DNA of 64,000 nucleotides from the NCBI RefSeq assembly GCF_009192765.1, contig NZ_VOHQ01000001.1:434001-498000 (forward strand), read 5' to 3'. Each line of letters opens with the position of its first letter. The first letter of the stretch is position 1. Shown piece after piece: positions 24,129-33,438 of this stretch. Under the pieces are notes generated by a model, which searched no databases, had not been told where the DNA came from, and saw only the letters and a list, made by a program, of their open reading frames with translations. The DNA is from Agriterribacter humi (GTDB lineage: Bacteria > Bacteroidota > Bacteroidia > Chitinophagales > Chitinophagaceae). The translations under genes and the position numbers were made by a program.

Positions 24129-26387
24129 GCTCACATAGGAACTTACTTTTCGCAACTGATCGCTGTACATGGCGCTGATTTCCAGCGGACCTAAAGCAAA
24201 GTTGTAACCGAAAGTAAGGGCATATCCCGAAAAGAAACTGGGGTTATCGAAAAATACACTGCTGCTAATAAAATTGGTAAACAGTACATTGGCCCGGGCA
24301 GTAGCATAGGTGTTCGACAAAAATTCATATCGCGCACCGCCCATAAAGGCAGCTACCGTAGGCGCATAGGTTATGGCTTCAGGCAATCCTGCAAACGTAA
24401 TCTGGTTTTGATAGAGGGGAATAAGCCCCCCTATAGAAAACTCATTCATTACATTATTGGTATAGTTAAAATTAATTCCGGATTGCATGGAAGCCAGCAT
24501 CGTAGTTCTGTGCGTAATATGATAATAGGATTCTATGCTTAACGAAGTCCGCCAATAGGGATGAGTAGCAACGGCGTATTGATCGGGGGAACCAGGTAAG
24601 CCATCTTTAAGAATAGAAACATGCTCATGTTGTTTCAGCACTCTTCCTATTTCAGCGTCTATTTTTACTCCTCTTGTGGGAAAAACCGGTTTATCCAGTA
24701 TGTCATATTTTAAAAAAGTATAGGCGGTAGGAAAACTACTGTTGCCATTCAATTCAAGCGGTGCAGAAATAACAGGTGAATAATTAATAAACTCCATACG
24801 AAAGCCCAGCCCGGTTGACAATTTCCGGTTCGATGAAAAGGTTGTTTTAGCATTAAACACCGAATATTGCCTTTTATACAACCCCGTTTCCTTGTATGCG
24901 TTATTGGCCTGAAATAAATTGTAGGTATTGATATCAAACCTGTCGTATTGAGCGCCCAGCGAGAAAGAAAAGTTTTTATGTCTCCCTATATACTGCAGGT
25001 GTTCCGCCCTTGCCCGAATGTTATCGCCGATATTGAGTGTAACGAGACTCCTGGAATTGGTAGTAATAAAATTACGACTGGTAAAATTAACAATAGCGCT
25101 GATGCCGCTGAACTTATCATAGTGCAAACCCAGCTTTGCAAAAGTCAGCGGGTTCTCCACAATGTCAAAAACAATTTTATAGCTGCCATCGGGTTGTTCA
25201 TGCAATGAATATAATATACGGTTATAATATCTTGTACCAAATGCATGCCGTATCATTTCCGATATGTCCTTTGCTGTGTACCACTCATCCATAAACAAGC
25301 TAAGGGTGTTAATAAAAAATTCAATAGTGGTATTTTTCAGGCCGCTTAATTCAAAGGATGATATTTTAACCTTTTTCATTTCAGGCAACCGGTTCATTTT
25401 AGGCGGGGTAGTACCATATAATGCATTTAAGGAATCGGCAAGCTCCTTCAACCGCGGATACAATTCCCTTCCTTTTTTAATGCCGGCTTCCAGGATATCT
25501 TCGGATTGTCCGAAGCTGCCCATATTGTATTTTTCCAGCGGGTAGGTTACATAAATATCACAAAGCGGAACTTCCGTACGGTGGTCTTCCGCCTCCCTGA
25601 AAAAAGCCACCTGCAAAAGCACCTGTATCACATTGCGCACTTTATTAGATGCCAGCAGTCCCGTAGATACATTGCTGCCTACAACAATATCGGCGCCCAT
25701 TCTTTTTACATCCTGAACAGGAAAGTTCCGCACTATTCCACCATCTACCAGGAATCTGTCGTTCATCTTAACTGCCGTAAAAAAAGACGGTATAGCCATA
25801 CTGGACCTTATGGATGAAACAATTTCCCCATTTTCCATAACCACGGCCTCACCTGTTCCTACATCGGTAGCGATGCATTTAAAAGGAATGCTGAACTGTG
25901 AAAAATCTTTGATATGACTTACCGGGAAAAACAATTCTGAAAATTTCAGCCATAATTCCTGTCCTTCCAATATACCGGTGGGCAAGGTAAACCGATGGTT
26001 TACCCAGGGTAGTTCTACCACATATTTTGAATATTCATCCTTTTCCTCCATAAACACACTCCGAAGGGATGACTGGTTGCTTAATAAGAGTTCCCAATCA
26101 ATGTTTCTTGCTATTTTTTCAATGGAATCGGCAGAATAACCAACAGCATATAAACTGCCAATAACACCACCCATGCTTGTGCCGGTAATATAATCAATGT
26201 TGAGCCCTGCTGAATCAATTGCTTTTAATATACCGATATGTGCAAGTCCTTTTGCCCCGCCACCACTTAATGTTAAGCCTATTTTAGGACGCCCCGGCGG
26301 TTGCTGGGCAAGCCCCGGATGCGTAAAAAAGAAAAGAAGCATGCATGATATAAGGAGAAATCTCATAGCTTTAAAACTGTTTTTCAC
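24111..26387 (-). CDS. patatin-like phospholipase fused to a BamA-type barrel
   Basis: 758 residues. Signal peptide (about 1-28, ending GLAQ; the Met at residue 8 is an alternative start). The patatin domain shows the oxyanion stretch SGGGAKGLAHIG (41-52), nucleophile Ser71 in GTSMGG and the catalytic Asp in FLVDGGIVRNFP (about 213). A POTRA-like segment follows (about 330-420), then a C-terminal 16-strand surface-antigen barrel ending in YVSLGISF with a terminal Phe. The layout matches type Vd autotransporter-like patatins (PlpD/FplA kind), which place a lipase at or across the outer membrane. Convergent with hutG with overlapping ends. Confidence 0.9.
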   Translation of the reverse strand: MKNSFKAMRFLLISCMLLFFFTHPGLAQQPPGRPKIGLTLSGGGAKGLAHIGILKAIDSAGLNIDYITGTSMGGVIGSLYAVGYSADSIEKIARNIDWELLLSNQSSLRSVFMEEKDEYSKYVVELPWVNHRFTLPTGILEGQELWLKFSELFFPVSHIKDFSQFSIPFKCIATDVGTGEAVVMENGEIVSSIRSSMAIPSFFTAVKMNDRFLVDGGIVRNFPVQDVKRMGADIVVGSNVSTGLLASNKVRNVIQVLLQVAFFREAEDHRTEVPLCDIYVTYPLEKYNMGSFGQSEDILEAGIKKGRELYPRLKELADSLNALYGTTPPKMNRLPEMKKVKISSFELSGLKNTTIEFFINTLSLFMDEWYTAKDISEMIRHAFGTRYYNRILYSLHEQPDGSYKIVFDIVENPLTFAKLGLHYDKFSGISAIVNFTSRNFITTNSRSLVTLNIGDNIRARAEHLQYIGRHKNFSFSLGAQYDRFDINTYNLFQANNAYKETGLYKRQYSVFNAKTTFSSNRKLSTGLGFRMEFINYSPVISAPLELNGNSSFPTAYTFLKYDILDKPVFPTRGVKIDAEIGRVLKQHEHVSILKDGLPGSPDQYAVATHPYWRTSLSIESYYHITHRTTMLASMQSGINFNYTNNVMNEFSIGGLIPLYQNQITFAGLPEAITYAPTVAAFMGGARYEFLSNTYATARANVLFTNFISSSVFFDNPSFFSGYALTFGYNFALGPLEISAMYSDQLRKVSSYVSLGISF

Positions 26388-26450
26388 ACAGACAAAAAAT
26401 ATTCCACTTTCGTTGCGGTCTTAGCGGTAAAAACGCAATAACAGGCTTCC
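26388..26450. repeat. GCGGT/AAAACGC intergenic repeat word
   Basis: The patatin upstream gap holds CTTTCGTTGCGGTCTTAGCG followed by GTAAAAACGCAATAAC, related to TTTGCGGTAAAAA and CGCAAAAG in the gap at 11.5 kb. It is one of several short intergenic word families of this genome. Confidence 0.45.
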
Positions 26451-26556
26451 GGAATATAAGCTGTGATACAATAGCAGTATTCCTTTCAAATATACCAACA
26501 TAAAAACACATAGAAAATGTAATGTACGCTTCCATGCTGTCCTGACCTTGTTTTAC

Positions 26557-26564
26557 TACATTTG
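26557..26564 (+). promoter_or_regulatory. -7 promoter box of the ABC transporter gene
   Basis: TACATTTG is a perfect TAnnTTTG box 16 bp before the TTG start at 26581. No good TTTG lies at the -33 distance. The predicted leader is only about 10 nt. Confidence 0.45.
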
Positions 26565-26580
26565 CACAAATTAAACTGTA

Positions 26581-28434
26581 TTGAAGCATTTAAAAGCCGT
26601 TAACAAATATTTCAGAAAGTACAGGTGGCGTTTTTTGCTTGGCATCATCTTCGTAATCGTTTCCAACTATTTTGGCATACTGGCACCACAGGTTACGGGT
26701 TATGTAATGGATAAGGTACAGATAAAAATAAGCCAGATCAATGATGAGCAGCAGGTGTATACAAAAGCTTTTTCAAAAGAATATGACCCTCTTGTTAAAG
26801 CTTTTATAAACCAGGCTGAAGAAAGAATACAAGCCCACGATTTTACCTGGCTGGTTATGGTGTGTGGCGTCACTTTACTGGTGCTGGCTTTATTACGGGG
26901 TGTTTTTATGTTCTTTATGCGGCAAACAATCATCGTAATGAGCCGTCTGATCGAATTTGATCAGAAAAACGAGGTATACCTGCACTACCAGCAATTGGAT
27001 ACTGCTTTTTATAAAACACACAGCACCGGCGACTTAATGAGCCGCATGGCCGAAGATGTAAGCCGCGTTAGAATGTATACCGGTCCTGCCATGATGTATT
27101 TTATTAACCTCGTAGCCCTTATTGGACTCAGCCTTTTTTATATGTTCCAGAAAAACTGGGAGCTCACCATTTATGTGCTTGCGCCGCTTCCCATTCTTGC
27201 CATAACCATTTATATTGTTAACACCATTATTCATAAAAGAAGCGAGAATATCCAGGCGCAGCTCAGCACCCTTACTACCAATGCGCAGGAATCGTATTCG
27301 GGCATACGGGTGATCAAGTCATTTGTACAGGAAACCACAATGGAACATTTTTTTGAAAAGAATAGTGAAGCCTATAAAAAAAGTGCGGTTAATCTCGCAA
27401 AGATCGAAGCCATTTACTTTCCTTCTATAAGTTTGCTGATCGGGCTAAGCACCCTGCTTACCATTATGATTGGCGGCTTATACCATATACAAAACCCCGA
27501 TGATATCAGCATCGGAACCATCGCCGAATTTGTAGTGTATATTAATATGCTCACTTTCCCGGTAAGCTCCATAGGCTGGGTTGCCAGTATGATACAAAGA
27601 GCGTCCGCTTCTCAAAAAAGGCTAAATGAATTTTTAGATACGGTTCCCGACATCCAGAATGCTGCAGCGGCGGTTTCAGTTCAATTGCAGGGACATATCC
27701 GGTTTGAGCATGTAGATTTCACGTATCCGCACACCGGTATCAGGGCGCTGAAGGATTTTTCATTGGATATTCCAAAAGGCAGTAAAATAGCAGTTATCGG
27801 AAAAACAGGCAGCGGTAAATCTACTATCGCACAATTGCTGTTGCGGATGTATGATCCAACCCGCGGCAGAATATTGATGGATGGAACCGATATCCGGCAA
27901 ATGGATATGCGTCAAATGAGAGCTCAGATCAGCTATGTGCCCCAGGATATGTTTTTGTTTAGCGACAGCATAGCCGGAAATATTCGTTTTGGGCTGGATG
28001 AAGCGTCAGAAGATATGATCCACAAAGCTGCCCGCCAGGCGAGCGTGGAAAAAGAGATCAGCCGGTTCCCGGAAGGCTTTAAAACATTGGTGGGTGAACG
28101 TGGCGTTACACTTAGTGGTGGCCAAAAGCAAAGGATCTCTATTGCCCGGGCTATGATCAAAGACCCTGAGATCGTGGTATTTGACGATTGCCTGAGTGCA
28201 GTGGACGCCAGAACTGAAAATGAGATTATTGGTAATTTATATGAATTTTTAAAAGAAAAAACAGCTATAATCATTACGCACCGCATTTTCAGTCTTTTTG
28301 CATTTGATAGTATAATAGTGATGGATGACGGAAAAATAGTGGAGAAAGGAACGCACGATGAATTGATGATGCTGAACGGCTATTATACCGAAATGTACCG
28401 CCAGCAACAGGAGCAGGAATTAAAAGAAGAATAA
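26581..28434 (+). CDS. ABC exporter, fused permease and ATPase (MsbA/multidrug type)
   Basis: 617 residues. I place the start at a TTG codon (26581), because the encoded KHLKAVNKYFRKYRW is the usual N-terminus of this exporter group and no ATG is near. Six membrane helices (about 18-310) form the exporter domain, then the ATPase: Walker A GKTGSGKST (about 407-415), Q-loop YVPQD, signature LSGGQ (about 514), Walker B IVVFDD (about 536) and the H-loop in ITHR. It works as a homo- or heterodimer exporting lipids or drugs across the inner membrane. The insertion between helices 1 and 2 (about 45-85) is long and charged. No second half-transporter is adjacent. Confidence 0.92.
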   Translation: MKHLKAVNKYFRKYRWRFLLGIIFVIVSNYFGILAPQVTGYVMDKVQIKISQINDEQQVYTKAFSKEYDPLVKAFINQAEERIQAHDFTWLVMVCGVTLLVLALLRGVFMFFMRQTIIVMSRLIEFDQKNEVYLHYQQLDTAFYKTHSTGDLMSRMAEDVSRVRMYTGPAMMYFINLVALIGLSLFYMFQKNWELTIYVLAPLPILAITIYIVNTIIHKRSENIQAQLSTLTTNAQESYSGIRVIKSFVQETTMEHFFEKNSEAYKKSAVNLAKIEAIYFPSISLLIGLSTLLTIMIGGLYHIQNPDDISIGTIAEFVVYINMLTFPVSSIGWVASMIQRASASQKRLNEFLDTVPDIQNAAAAVSVQLQGHIRFEHVDFTYPHTGIRALKDFSLDIPKGSKIAVIGKTGSGKSTIAQLLLRMYDPTRGRILMDGTDIRQMDMRQMRAQISYVPQDMFLFSDSIAGNIRFGLDEASEDMIHKAARQASVEKEISRFPEGFKTLVGERGVTLSGGQKQRISIARAMIKDPEIVVFDDCLSAVDARTENEIIGNLYEFLKEKTAIIITHRIFSLFAFDSIIVMDDGKIVEKGTHDELMMLNGYYTEMYRQQQEQELKEE

Positions 28435-28475
28435 AAATGCCTGCAAATCAGCATTATAAGAGTTTAGGTTAAAAT

Positions 28476-28505
28476 TTTGTCAATTCAAAAACAATTTTAT
28501 CTTTG
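28476..28505 (+). promoter_or_regulatory. promoter of the DUF3276 gene
   Basis: TTTG at 28476-28479, an 18-base spacer, and TATCTTTG at 28498-28505 form a full match to the Bacteroidota housekeeping promoter. The start of transcription should be near 28512, giving a leader of about 40 nt. Confidence 0.75.
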
Positions 28506-28551
28506 TCACTCTTAAAAACAGGACAAGTTAAACCTTTAAAAAATTATTACT

Positions 28552-28980
28552 GTGGCGTACGACAACAATGACAAAAGGATGGAGAGTGTGTACAGCAAGC
28601 GCATCCGCGCAGGAAAACGCAGAACATATTTCTTTGATGTTAGAAGCACACGCAATCAGGATTATTATTTAACGATCACTGAAAGCCGCAAGCGTTTTAA
28701 TGACAATGGGTATGACAGGCACAAGATCTTTCTGTACAAGGAAGATTTCAACAAATTCATTAAGGCGCTTAATGAAGCTGTTGATCATGTAAAAACCGAA
28801 TTGATGCCCGATTTTGATTTTGATGCATTCAATCATGACACGCCTGTTGGTGAAAATGAAGAATCAGAAGTTGAAGCAGTAAATGAAGAAGTAGTTACAG
28901 CGGTAGTAGCCGAAACGCCTGTTGTTAATGAAGCCCCCGTTCAAAATAACGGTGCGGATGAAGAAGTAGATAAGTGGTAA
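28552..28980 (+). CDS. DUF3276 (Pur-alpha-like nucleic-acid-binding) protein
   Basis: 142 residues, starting at a GTG (28552) right where family members begin (MAYDNNDKRMESVYSKRI). The PUR domain spans residues about 10-85 (RAGKRRTYFFDVRSTRNQDYY, in parts; KIFLYKEDFNKFIKALNEAVDHV) and is followed by an acidic Glu/Val/Asn-rich tail of about 50 residues. Related PUR proteins such as Borrelia BpuR bind single-stranded DNA and RNA and act as regulators. A strong promoter at 28476-28505 and a terminator at 29013-29042 show a single-gene unit, probably highly expressed. Confidence 0.9.
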   Translation: MAYDNNDKRMESVYSKRIRAGKRRTYFFDVRSTRNQDYYLTITESRKRFNDNGYDRHKIFLYKEDFNKFIKALNEAVDHVKTELMPDFDFDAFNHDTPVGENEESEVEAVNEEVVTAVVAETPVVNEAPVQNNGADEEVDKW

Positions 28981-29012
28981 CCGGTTCATTGCTTTAATTG
29001 CCTAACATATTG

Positions 29013-29042
29013 AAAGACCCCGGATACATGCCCGGGGTCTTT
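29013..29042. terminator. bidirectional terminator between the DUF3276 gene and pgi
   Basis: An 11-bp perfect stem AAAGACCCCGG / CCGGGGTCTTT with an 8-base loop, followed by TTTTC on the plus strand and by an A/T-rich stretch on the minus strand. It lies 33 bp after the DUF3276 stop and 22 bp after the pgi stop, so it can serve both convergent genes. Confidence 0.88.
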
Positions 29043-29063
29043 TCTTGCTATACAAATATTCCA

Positions 29064-30716
29064 TTACAATTTTCTCATTTCCTTATACCGGTTAATCAAC
29101 CCGTTGGTTGAAGCATCATGTGCAGTTATTTTTTCATTGTCCTGTAACTCCGGTAAAATTTTATTGGCCAATTGTTTTCCCAATTCTACACCCCACTGGT
29201 CAAAGCTGAAAATATTCCATATTACACCCTGTACAAAAATTTTGTGTTCATACAATGCAATCAACTGTCCCAAACTGTATGGTGTAATTTTTTTAATTAA
29301 AAATGAATTGGTGGGTCTGTTGCCTTCGAAAATTTTAAATGGTACAAGTTTTTCCTTTTGCGCTTCGGTTAATTTGCCCAACTCACTTTCCACCTCTTCT
29401 TTTGTTTTACCATTCATTAACGCTTCTGTTTGCGCAAAAAAATTGGATAATAATTTCGGGTGATGATCACCGACAGGATTATGGCTGATGGCCGGAGCAA
29501 TAAAATCGCAGGGGATAAGAACTGTACCCTGGTGAATTAACTGGTAAAACGCATGCTGCCCGTTGGTTCCCGGTTCACCCCATATAACAGGTCCCGTGGC
29601 ATACGTAGTTCTTTTACCATTACGGTCAACATATTTGCCATTGCTCTCCATGTTGCCCTGCTGAAAATAAGCGGCAAAGCGGTGCATATACTGATCATAA
29701 GAAAGTATGGCTTCAGTTTGCGTACCAAAAAAATTGGTGTACCACATTCCAACAAGCGCCATAACAACAGGTATATTTTTTTCAAAAGTCGTGCTTTGAA
29801 AATGAAGATCGGCAGCATATCCGCCTTTCAGCAATTGTTCAAAATTATCATAGCCTATAGTAAGTACAATAGAAAGCCCGATAGCGCTCCAAAGGCTGTA
29901 GCGGCCGCCTACCCAATCCCAAAATTCAAACATATTGGCTTTGTCAATACCAAAAGCCACTACTTCTTTTTCATTGGTAGAAAGGGCTACAAAATGTTTG
30001 GCTACCTGCTTCTCATCTTTGGCCGTTTGCAAAAACCAGTTCCTTGCCGTGTGGGCGTTGGTCATGGTTTCCTGCGTAGTAAAAGTTTTAGAAGCGATAA
30101 GAAAAAGGGTTTCCTCCGGTGTTACTTTTTTTAAAGTTTCAACAATATGAGTGCCGTCAACATTCGACACGTACCAGGTTTGTATCCCTTCTACCCAATA
30201 AGGCTTCAACGCTTCCGTTACCATCACCGGCCCAAGGTCGCTGCCACCGATACCAATATTAACGATATACTTTATTTTTTTACCCGTATAACCCTTCCAT
30301 TCACCACTATGTATACGGTTTGCAAATGTTTTCATCTGCGCCAATACACGCTGTACACCGGGCATCACATCCTTTCCATCCGTAATAACCGGCTTCCCCG
30401 AAAAATTACGTAAAGCGGTGTGCAATACGGCGCGATCTTCCGACTGATTGATCCTTTCCCCGTTAAACATTGCCGCTATAGCATCCTTCAAATGGCATTC
30501 CCCAGCCAGGTTAAAAAGCAATGAAAGTGTTTTTGCATCAACAATGTTCTTGGAATAGTCGAATAAAATATCTTCAAAAGAAATTGAATATTGCTCAAAC
30601 CGCGCCGGGTTATCTTTAAAAAGCTCCTTTATTTTTTTACTGTGCATAGCAGCATAATGTTCATCAAGGGCTTTCCAGGCAGCAGTTTGAAGCGGATTTA
30701 CATGAGGGAATGACAT
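29064..30716 (-). CDS. pgi: glucose-6-phosphate isomerase
   Basis: 550 residues from the ATG at 30714-30716 ([11 protein letters not shown]), matching the long-form family length; a further upstream in-frame ATG gives an extension made of repeat-like sequence. It interconverts glucose-6-phosphate and fructose-6-phosphate in glycolysis and gluconeogenesis. Signatures: [10 protein letters not shown] (about 160), the family pattern [15 protein letters not shown] (about 275), and the C-terminal [10 protein letters not shown] (about 505) with the catalytic Lys. Convergent with the DUF3276 gene across a shared terminator. Confidence 0.96.
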   Translation of the reverse strand: MSFPHVNPLQTAAWKALDEHYAAMHSKKIKELFKDNPARFEQYSISFEDILFDYSKNIVDAKTLSLLFNLAGECHLKDAIAAMFNGERINQSEDRAVLHTALRNFSGKPVITDGKDVMPGVQRVLAQMKTFANRIHSGEWKGYTGKKIKYIVNIGIGGSDLGPVMVTEALKPYWVEGIQTWYVSNVDGTHIVETLKKVTPEETLFLIASKTFTTQETMTNAHTARNWFLQTAKDEKQVAKHFVALSTNEKEVVAFGIDKANMFEFWDWVGGRYSLWSAIGLSIVLTIGYDNFEQLLKGGYAADLHFQSTTFEKNIPVVMALVGMWYTNFFGTQTEAILSYDQYMHRFAAYFQQGNMESNGKYVDRNGKRTTYATGPVIWGEPGTNGQHAFYQLIHQGTVLIPCDFIAPAISHNPVGDHHPKLLSNFFAQTEALMNGKTKEEVESELGKLTEAQKEKLVPFKIFEGNRPTNSFLIKKITPYSLGQLIALYEHKIFVQGVIWNIFSFDQWGVELGKQLANKILPELQDNEKITAHDASTNGLINRYKEMRKL

Positions 30717-30795
30717 ATGTGGTTGATTTGCCCAAAGATAGGAAGTCCTGCAATTACCCGGGAGAAAAGCATCAAAAACCAAATCGCAAAAAAAA

Positions 30796-30862
30796 CAAAC
30801 AAATTCCAAATCCGAAATCGAATACAACGATAAACAAAAAACTAAAAACCATAAACTTCCCG
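30796..30862. repeat. GATTTNG / TTTTTGTTT repeat upstream of pgi
   Basis: Read on the minus strand the gap holds GTTTATGG, TTTTTAGTTTTTTGTTTATC and then heptanucleotides GATTTCG, GATTTGG, AATTTGT. The last block recurs as GGATTTGAAATTTGTTTG at 53641-53658 and in short form (GAATTTCGGATTTCG) at 2420-2434. Confidence 0.6.
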
Positions 30863-30901
30863 GCCGAAGGACATCCTATATCTTAAATATCAAATTTCAG
30901 A

Positions 30902-31945
30902 TCAGGTACCTCTTTCTTTCTCATCTAACTGCAAACCGGCCACAATAGCACAGCTTGCATCTACCATAGCCGGCGTAACACCGAGATGCAGCACCATACG
31001 TATACGTGTAAGCGAAATAGCATATACGAGCACTCCTTTTTCTTTTAATTTTTCTGTAACCTGCATGGCAGTATAGGGAGGGCTTACTTCAAATATGATG
31101 ATATTGGTTTCTGCAGGCATTATACTTTTTACAAAATGCTGCTCCTGTAATGTTTTTGCTATTTGTTGTGCATGGCGGTGATCTTCGCTCAACCTGCTAA
31201 CGTGGTGCTGCAATGCATATAGGCCGGCAGCCGCCAGGTAACCTGCCTGGCGCATGCCTCCGCCCAAAAGCTTTCTTATACGCCGCGCTTTATGAATAAA
31301 TTCTTTTTTACCTAATAATATGCTGCCAACAGGTGCGCCCAAACTTTTGCTCAGGCAAATGGATATACTGTCAAATAATTTTCCGTAAACAGCAGGAGCC
31401 TCATTACGGGCTACCATTGCATTAAACAACCTGGCCCCGTCTAAATGCAGTTGTAAATTCTTCTGATCGCACAATTCCTTTATTTTTTCTATCTCATGTA
31501 TATCATAGCAGCTTCCCCCGCCGCGGTTTGAAGTATTTTCAAGACTCACCAGCCTGCTGGGTGGTTTGTGTACATCGTTGGGATTGATGGCAGCGCAGAT
31601 CTCTTCTGCGGTTATACGTCCCCGGTTGCCTTCAATGAGATTAACCTGGCAGCCCGAATTAAAAGCTATACCACCACCTTCATACTGGTAAACATGCGAC
31701 TGTTTTTCACAGATTACTTCTTCAGCGGGTTGTGTATGGCATTTTATGGCAATTTGATTTGTCATAGTACCACTTGCACAAAAAATACCGGCTTCCATCC
31801 CGAACATATCCGCCGCAAAAGCTTCCAAACTGTTTACAGTGGAATCTTCACCAAAAACATCATCCCCAACATCAGCCTTCATCATGGCTTCCAGCATGGC
31901 TGGGGTTGGCCGGGTAACCGTATCTGAACGAAAATCTATAGTCAT
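30902..31945 (-). CDS. ltaE: low-specificity L-threonine aldolase
   Basis: 347 residues from the ATG at 31943-31945 (MTIDFRSDTVTRPT, the standard family opening). A fold-type I PLP enzyme cleaving L-threonine or L-allo-threonine to glycine and acetaldehyde. The PLP aspartate/arginine region is LHLDGARLFNA (about 168) and the Schiff-base lysine lies in SICLSKSLGAPVGS (about 198). It stands alone, downstream of nothing on its strand until rpoD diverges at 32310. An upstream in-frame ATG at 31984 is less likely. Confidence 0.93.
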   Translation of the reverse strand: MTIDFRSDTVTRPTPAMLEAMMKADVGDDVFGEDSTVNSLEAFAADMFGMEAGIFCASGTMTNQIAIKCHTQPAEEVICEKQSHVYQYEGGGIAFNSGCQVNLIEGNRGRITAEEICAAINPNDVHKPPSRLVSLENTSNRGGGSCYDIHEIEKIKELCDQKNLQLHLDGARLFNAMVARNEAPAVYGKLFDSISICLSKSLGAPVGSILLGKKEFIHKARRIRKLLGGGMRQAGYLAAAGLYALQHHVSRLSEDHRHAQQIAKTLQEQHFVKSIMPAETNIIIFEVSPPYTAMQVTEKLKEKGVLVYAISLTRIRMVLHLGVTPAMVDASCAIVAGLQLDEKERGT

Positions 31946-32309
31946 ATTGCGAATATAATTAAAGGAAAAATTAAAAATATACAAGCCTATCCAACAAAAT
32001 TAACCAAGACAGTACAGCACAGCTGCAACAACGCAATCGTTTGCATTCAGTGGCAAATGTTAATTACACATTTTATTTTGTCATTTTTGGGTCTTTTTCT
32101 CCCAAACATTATGAGATGAAAATTCTGTGTATTACCTTTGCCAATCGTCTCAGGCACAGTTTCGGGAAAAATAACATATCGTTTGCACTCAGATTGCAAC
32201 TCATAAGCCCACAAACCTGTCTCTATCCAGACGCATGCAGCTTTTTTAGCTAATTCGTTTTTTCAGGACCGCTTATATTAAAAAATCATTTTATACTAAT
32301 TAAAAGGAT
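31946..32309. other. divergent regulatory gap of ltaE and rpoD
   Basis: 364 bp without a gene. It holds a perfect -7 box TACCTTTG at 32133-32140 pointing to rpoD (leader about 160 nt, no clear -33) and an AT-rich stretch before the rpoD start with AATTAAAAGGAT, which includes a weak AAGGA ribosome-binding-like site. I see no riboswitch or small RNA with confidence. Confidence 0.45.
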
Positions 32310-33167
32310 ATGAGACAATTAAAAATTGCAACACAAATTACCAACCGTGATTCCCAGGCGGTTGAAAAATATCTGCAGGAAATATCTAAAATTTCTATGA
32401 TCACACCAGAAGAAGAAACTGTGCTGGCACAGCGCATTAAAATGGGTGATCAGAGGGCTTTGGATAAATTGGTGCAGGCTAACCTCAGGTTCGTTGTTTC
32501 CGTTGCAAAACAATACCAGCACCAGGGGCTATCATTGAGTGACCTGATCAACGAGGGAAATCTGGGCTTAATTAAGGCTGCACAGCGATTTGATGAAACC
32601 AAGGGTTTTAAATTCATTTCTTATGCAGTTTGGTGGATCCGCCAGTCTATTTTACAAGCTTTGGCCGAACAGGGTCGTTTGGTACGTTTACCTCAAAATA
32701 AAATTGGCACCTATAATAAGGCCAATAAAGCCTATATGGCATTTGAACAGGAACATGAGCGCGAACCGAGCACCGAAGAATTGGCCGAACTGCTGGAAAT
32801 GAGCGAAACAGAGATCAACAACATTTTTCAAAGCAATACCCGCCATACTTCTTTAGATGCACCCGTGCATGAAGCGGAAGATGTGGCAATGGGCGACCTG
32901 CTGGAAGGTGGCTCAGAAACAGATGATGATGTAATGAAGGATTCTTTGCGCAATGAAATTCGCAGGGTATTGAAGTCACTCAGCCCGCGTGAAGCTGAAA
33001 TTGTGAATGCTTATTTTGGACTGGATGGCGAAAACGGCGTTACAATTGAACAGATTGGACAAAAATACGACCTTACCAAAGAACGTATCCGCCAGATCAA
33101 GGAAAGAGCGATCAAACGCCTCCAAAAGGCACGTTACAGCAGCTCACTGAAAGCATATTTGGGATAA
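32310..33167 (+). CDS. rpoD: primary RNA polymerase sigma factor (RpoD/SigA)
   Basis: 285 residues, the short form usual in Bacteroidota, which lack the large region 1.1. Region 1.2 (AVEKYLQEISKISMITPEEE), region 2 with the -10 recognition helix (ISYAVWWIRQSILQALAEQ), region 3 (EREPSTEELAELLEM) and region 4 (EQIGQKYDLTKERIRQIKERAIKRL, split as LTKERIRQIKERAIKRL for the HTH) are all present. It directs RNA polymerase to the TAnnTTTG promoters found throughout this window. Single-gene unit ending in a terminator at 33197-33233. Confidence 0.96.
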   Translation: MRQLKIATQITNRDSQAVEKYLQEISKISMITPEEETVLAQRIKMGDQRALDKLVQANLRFVVSVAKQYQHQGLSLSDLINEGNLGLIKAAQRFDETKGFKFISYAVWWIRQSILQALAEQGRLVRLPQNKIGTYNKANKAYMAFEQEHEREPSTEELAELLEMSETEINNIFQSNTRHTSLDAPVHEAEDVAMGDLLEGGSETDDDVMKDSLRNEIRRVLKSLSPREAEIVNAYFGLDGENGVTIEQIGQKYDLTKERIRQIKERAIKRLQKARYSSSLKAYLG

Positions 33168-33196
33168 ATTCTTAAAAAAGAAAAGCCTGAAAATAT

Positions 33197-33233
33197 TCCC
33201 GGTATTTGAAAAATTCAGATGCCGGGATTTTTT
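33197..33233 (+). terminator. rho-independent terminator of rpoD
   Basis: Stem TCCCGG (33197-33202) with CCGGGA (33222-33227), extended by an inner imperfect stem (TATTTGAA with TTCAGATG), followed by six T. It lies 30 bp after the rpoD stop. Confidence 0.85.
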
Positions 33234-33438
33234 ATTTGTATATAATTCTAAAATATCAATCCTGCATTTAATGAGACCCCCCTGATAGCATGCTGAGTTA
33301 TTCACATGATATTCAATGCTTGCGATATGCCTTTTTACCGATTGCATAATTACAGTTAATTTTGCAGGATTTTATTTGATAAAAAATAGACATGTGGTTT
33401 AGTTATAACACGTGGCAAGACGATTAAAAGAACGTATT

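Noticed and set aside
29553-30134. 193-codon frame antisense to pgi
   Set aside because: It is a shadow of a highly conserved gene on the other strand.
32041-32253. 70-codon frame in the rpoD leader
   Set aside because: No protein-like pattern and it spans the -7 box of rpoD.
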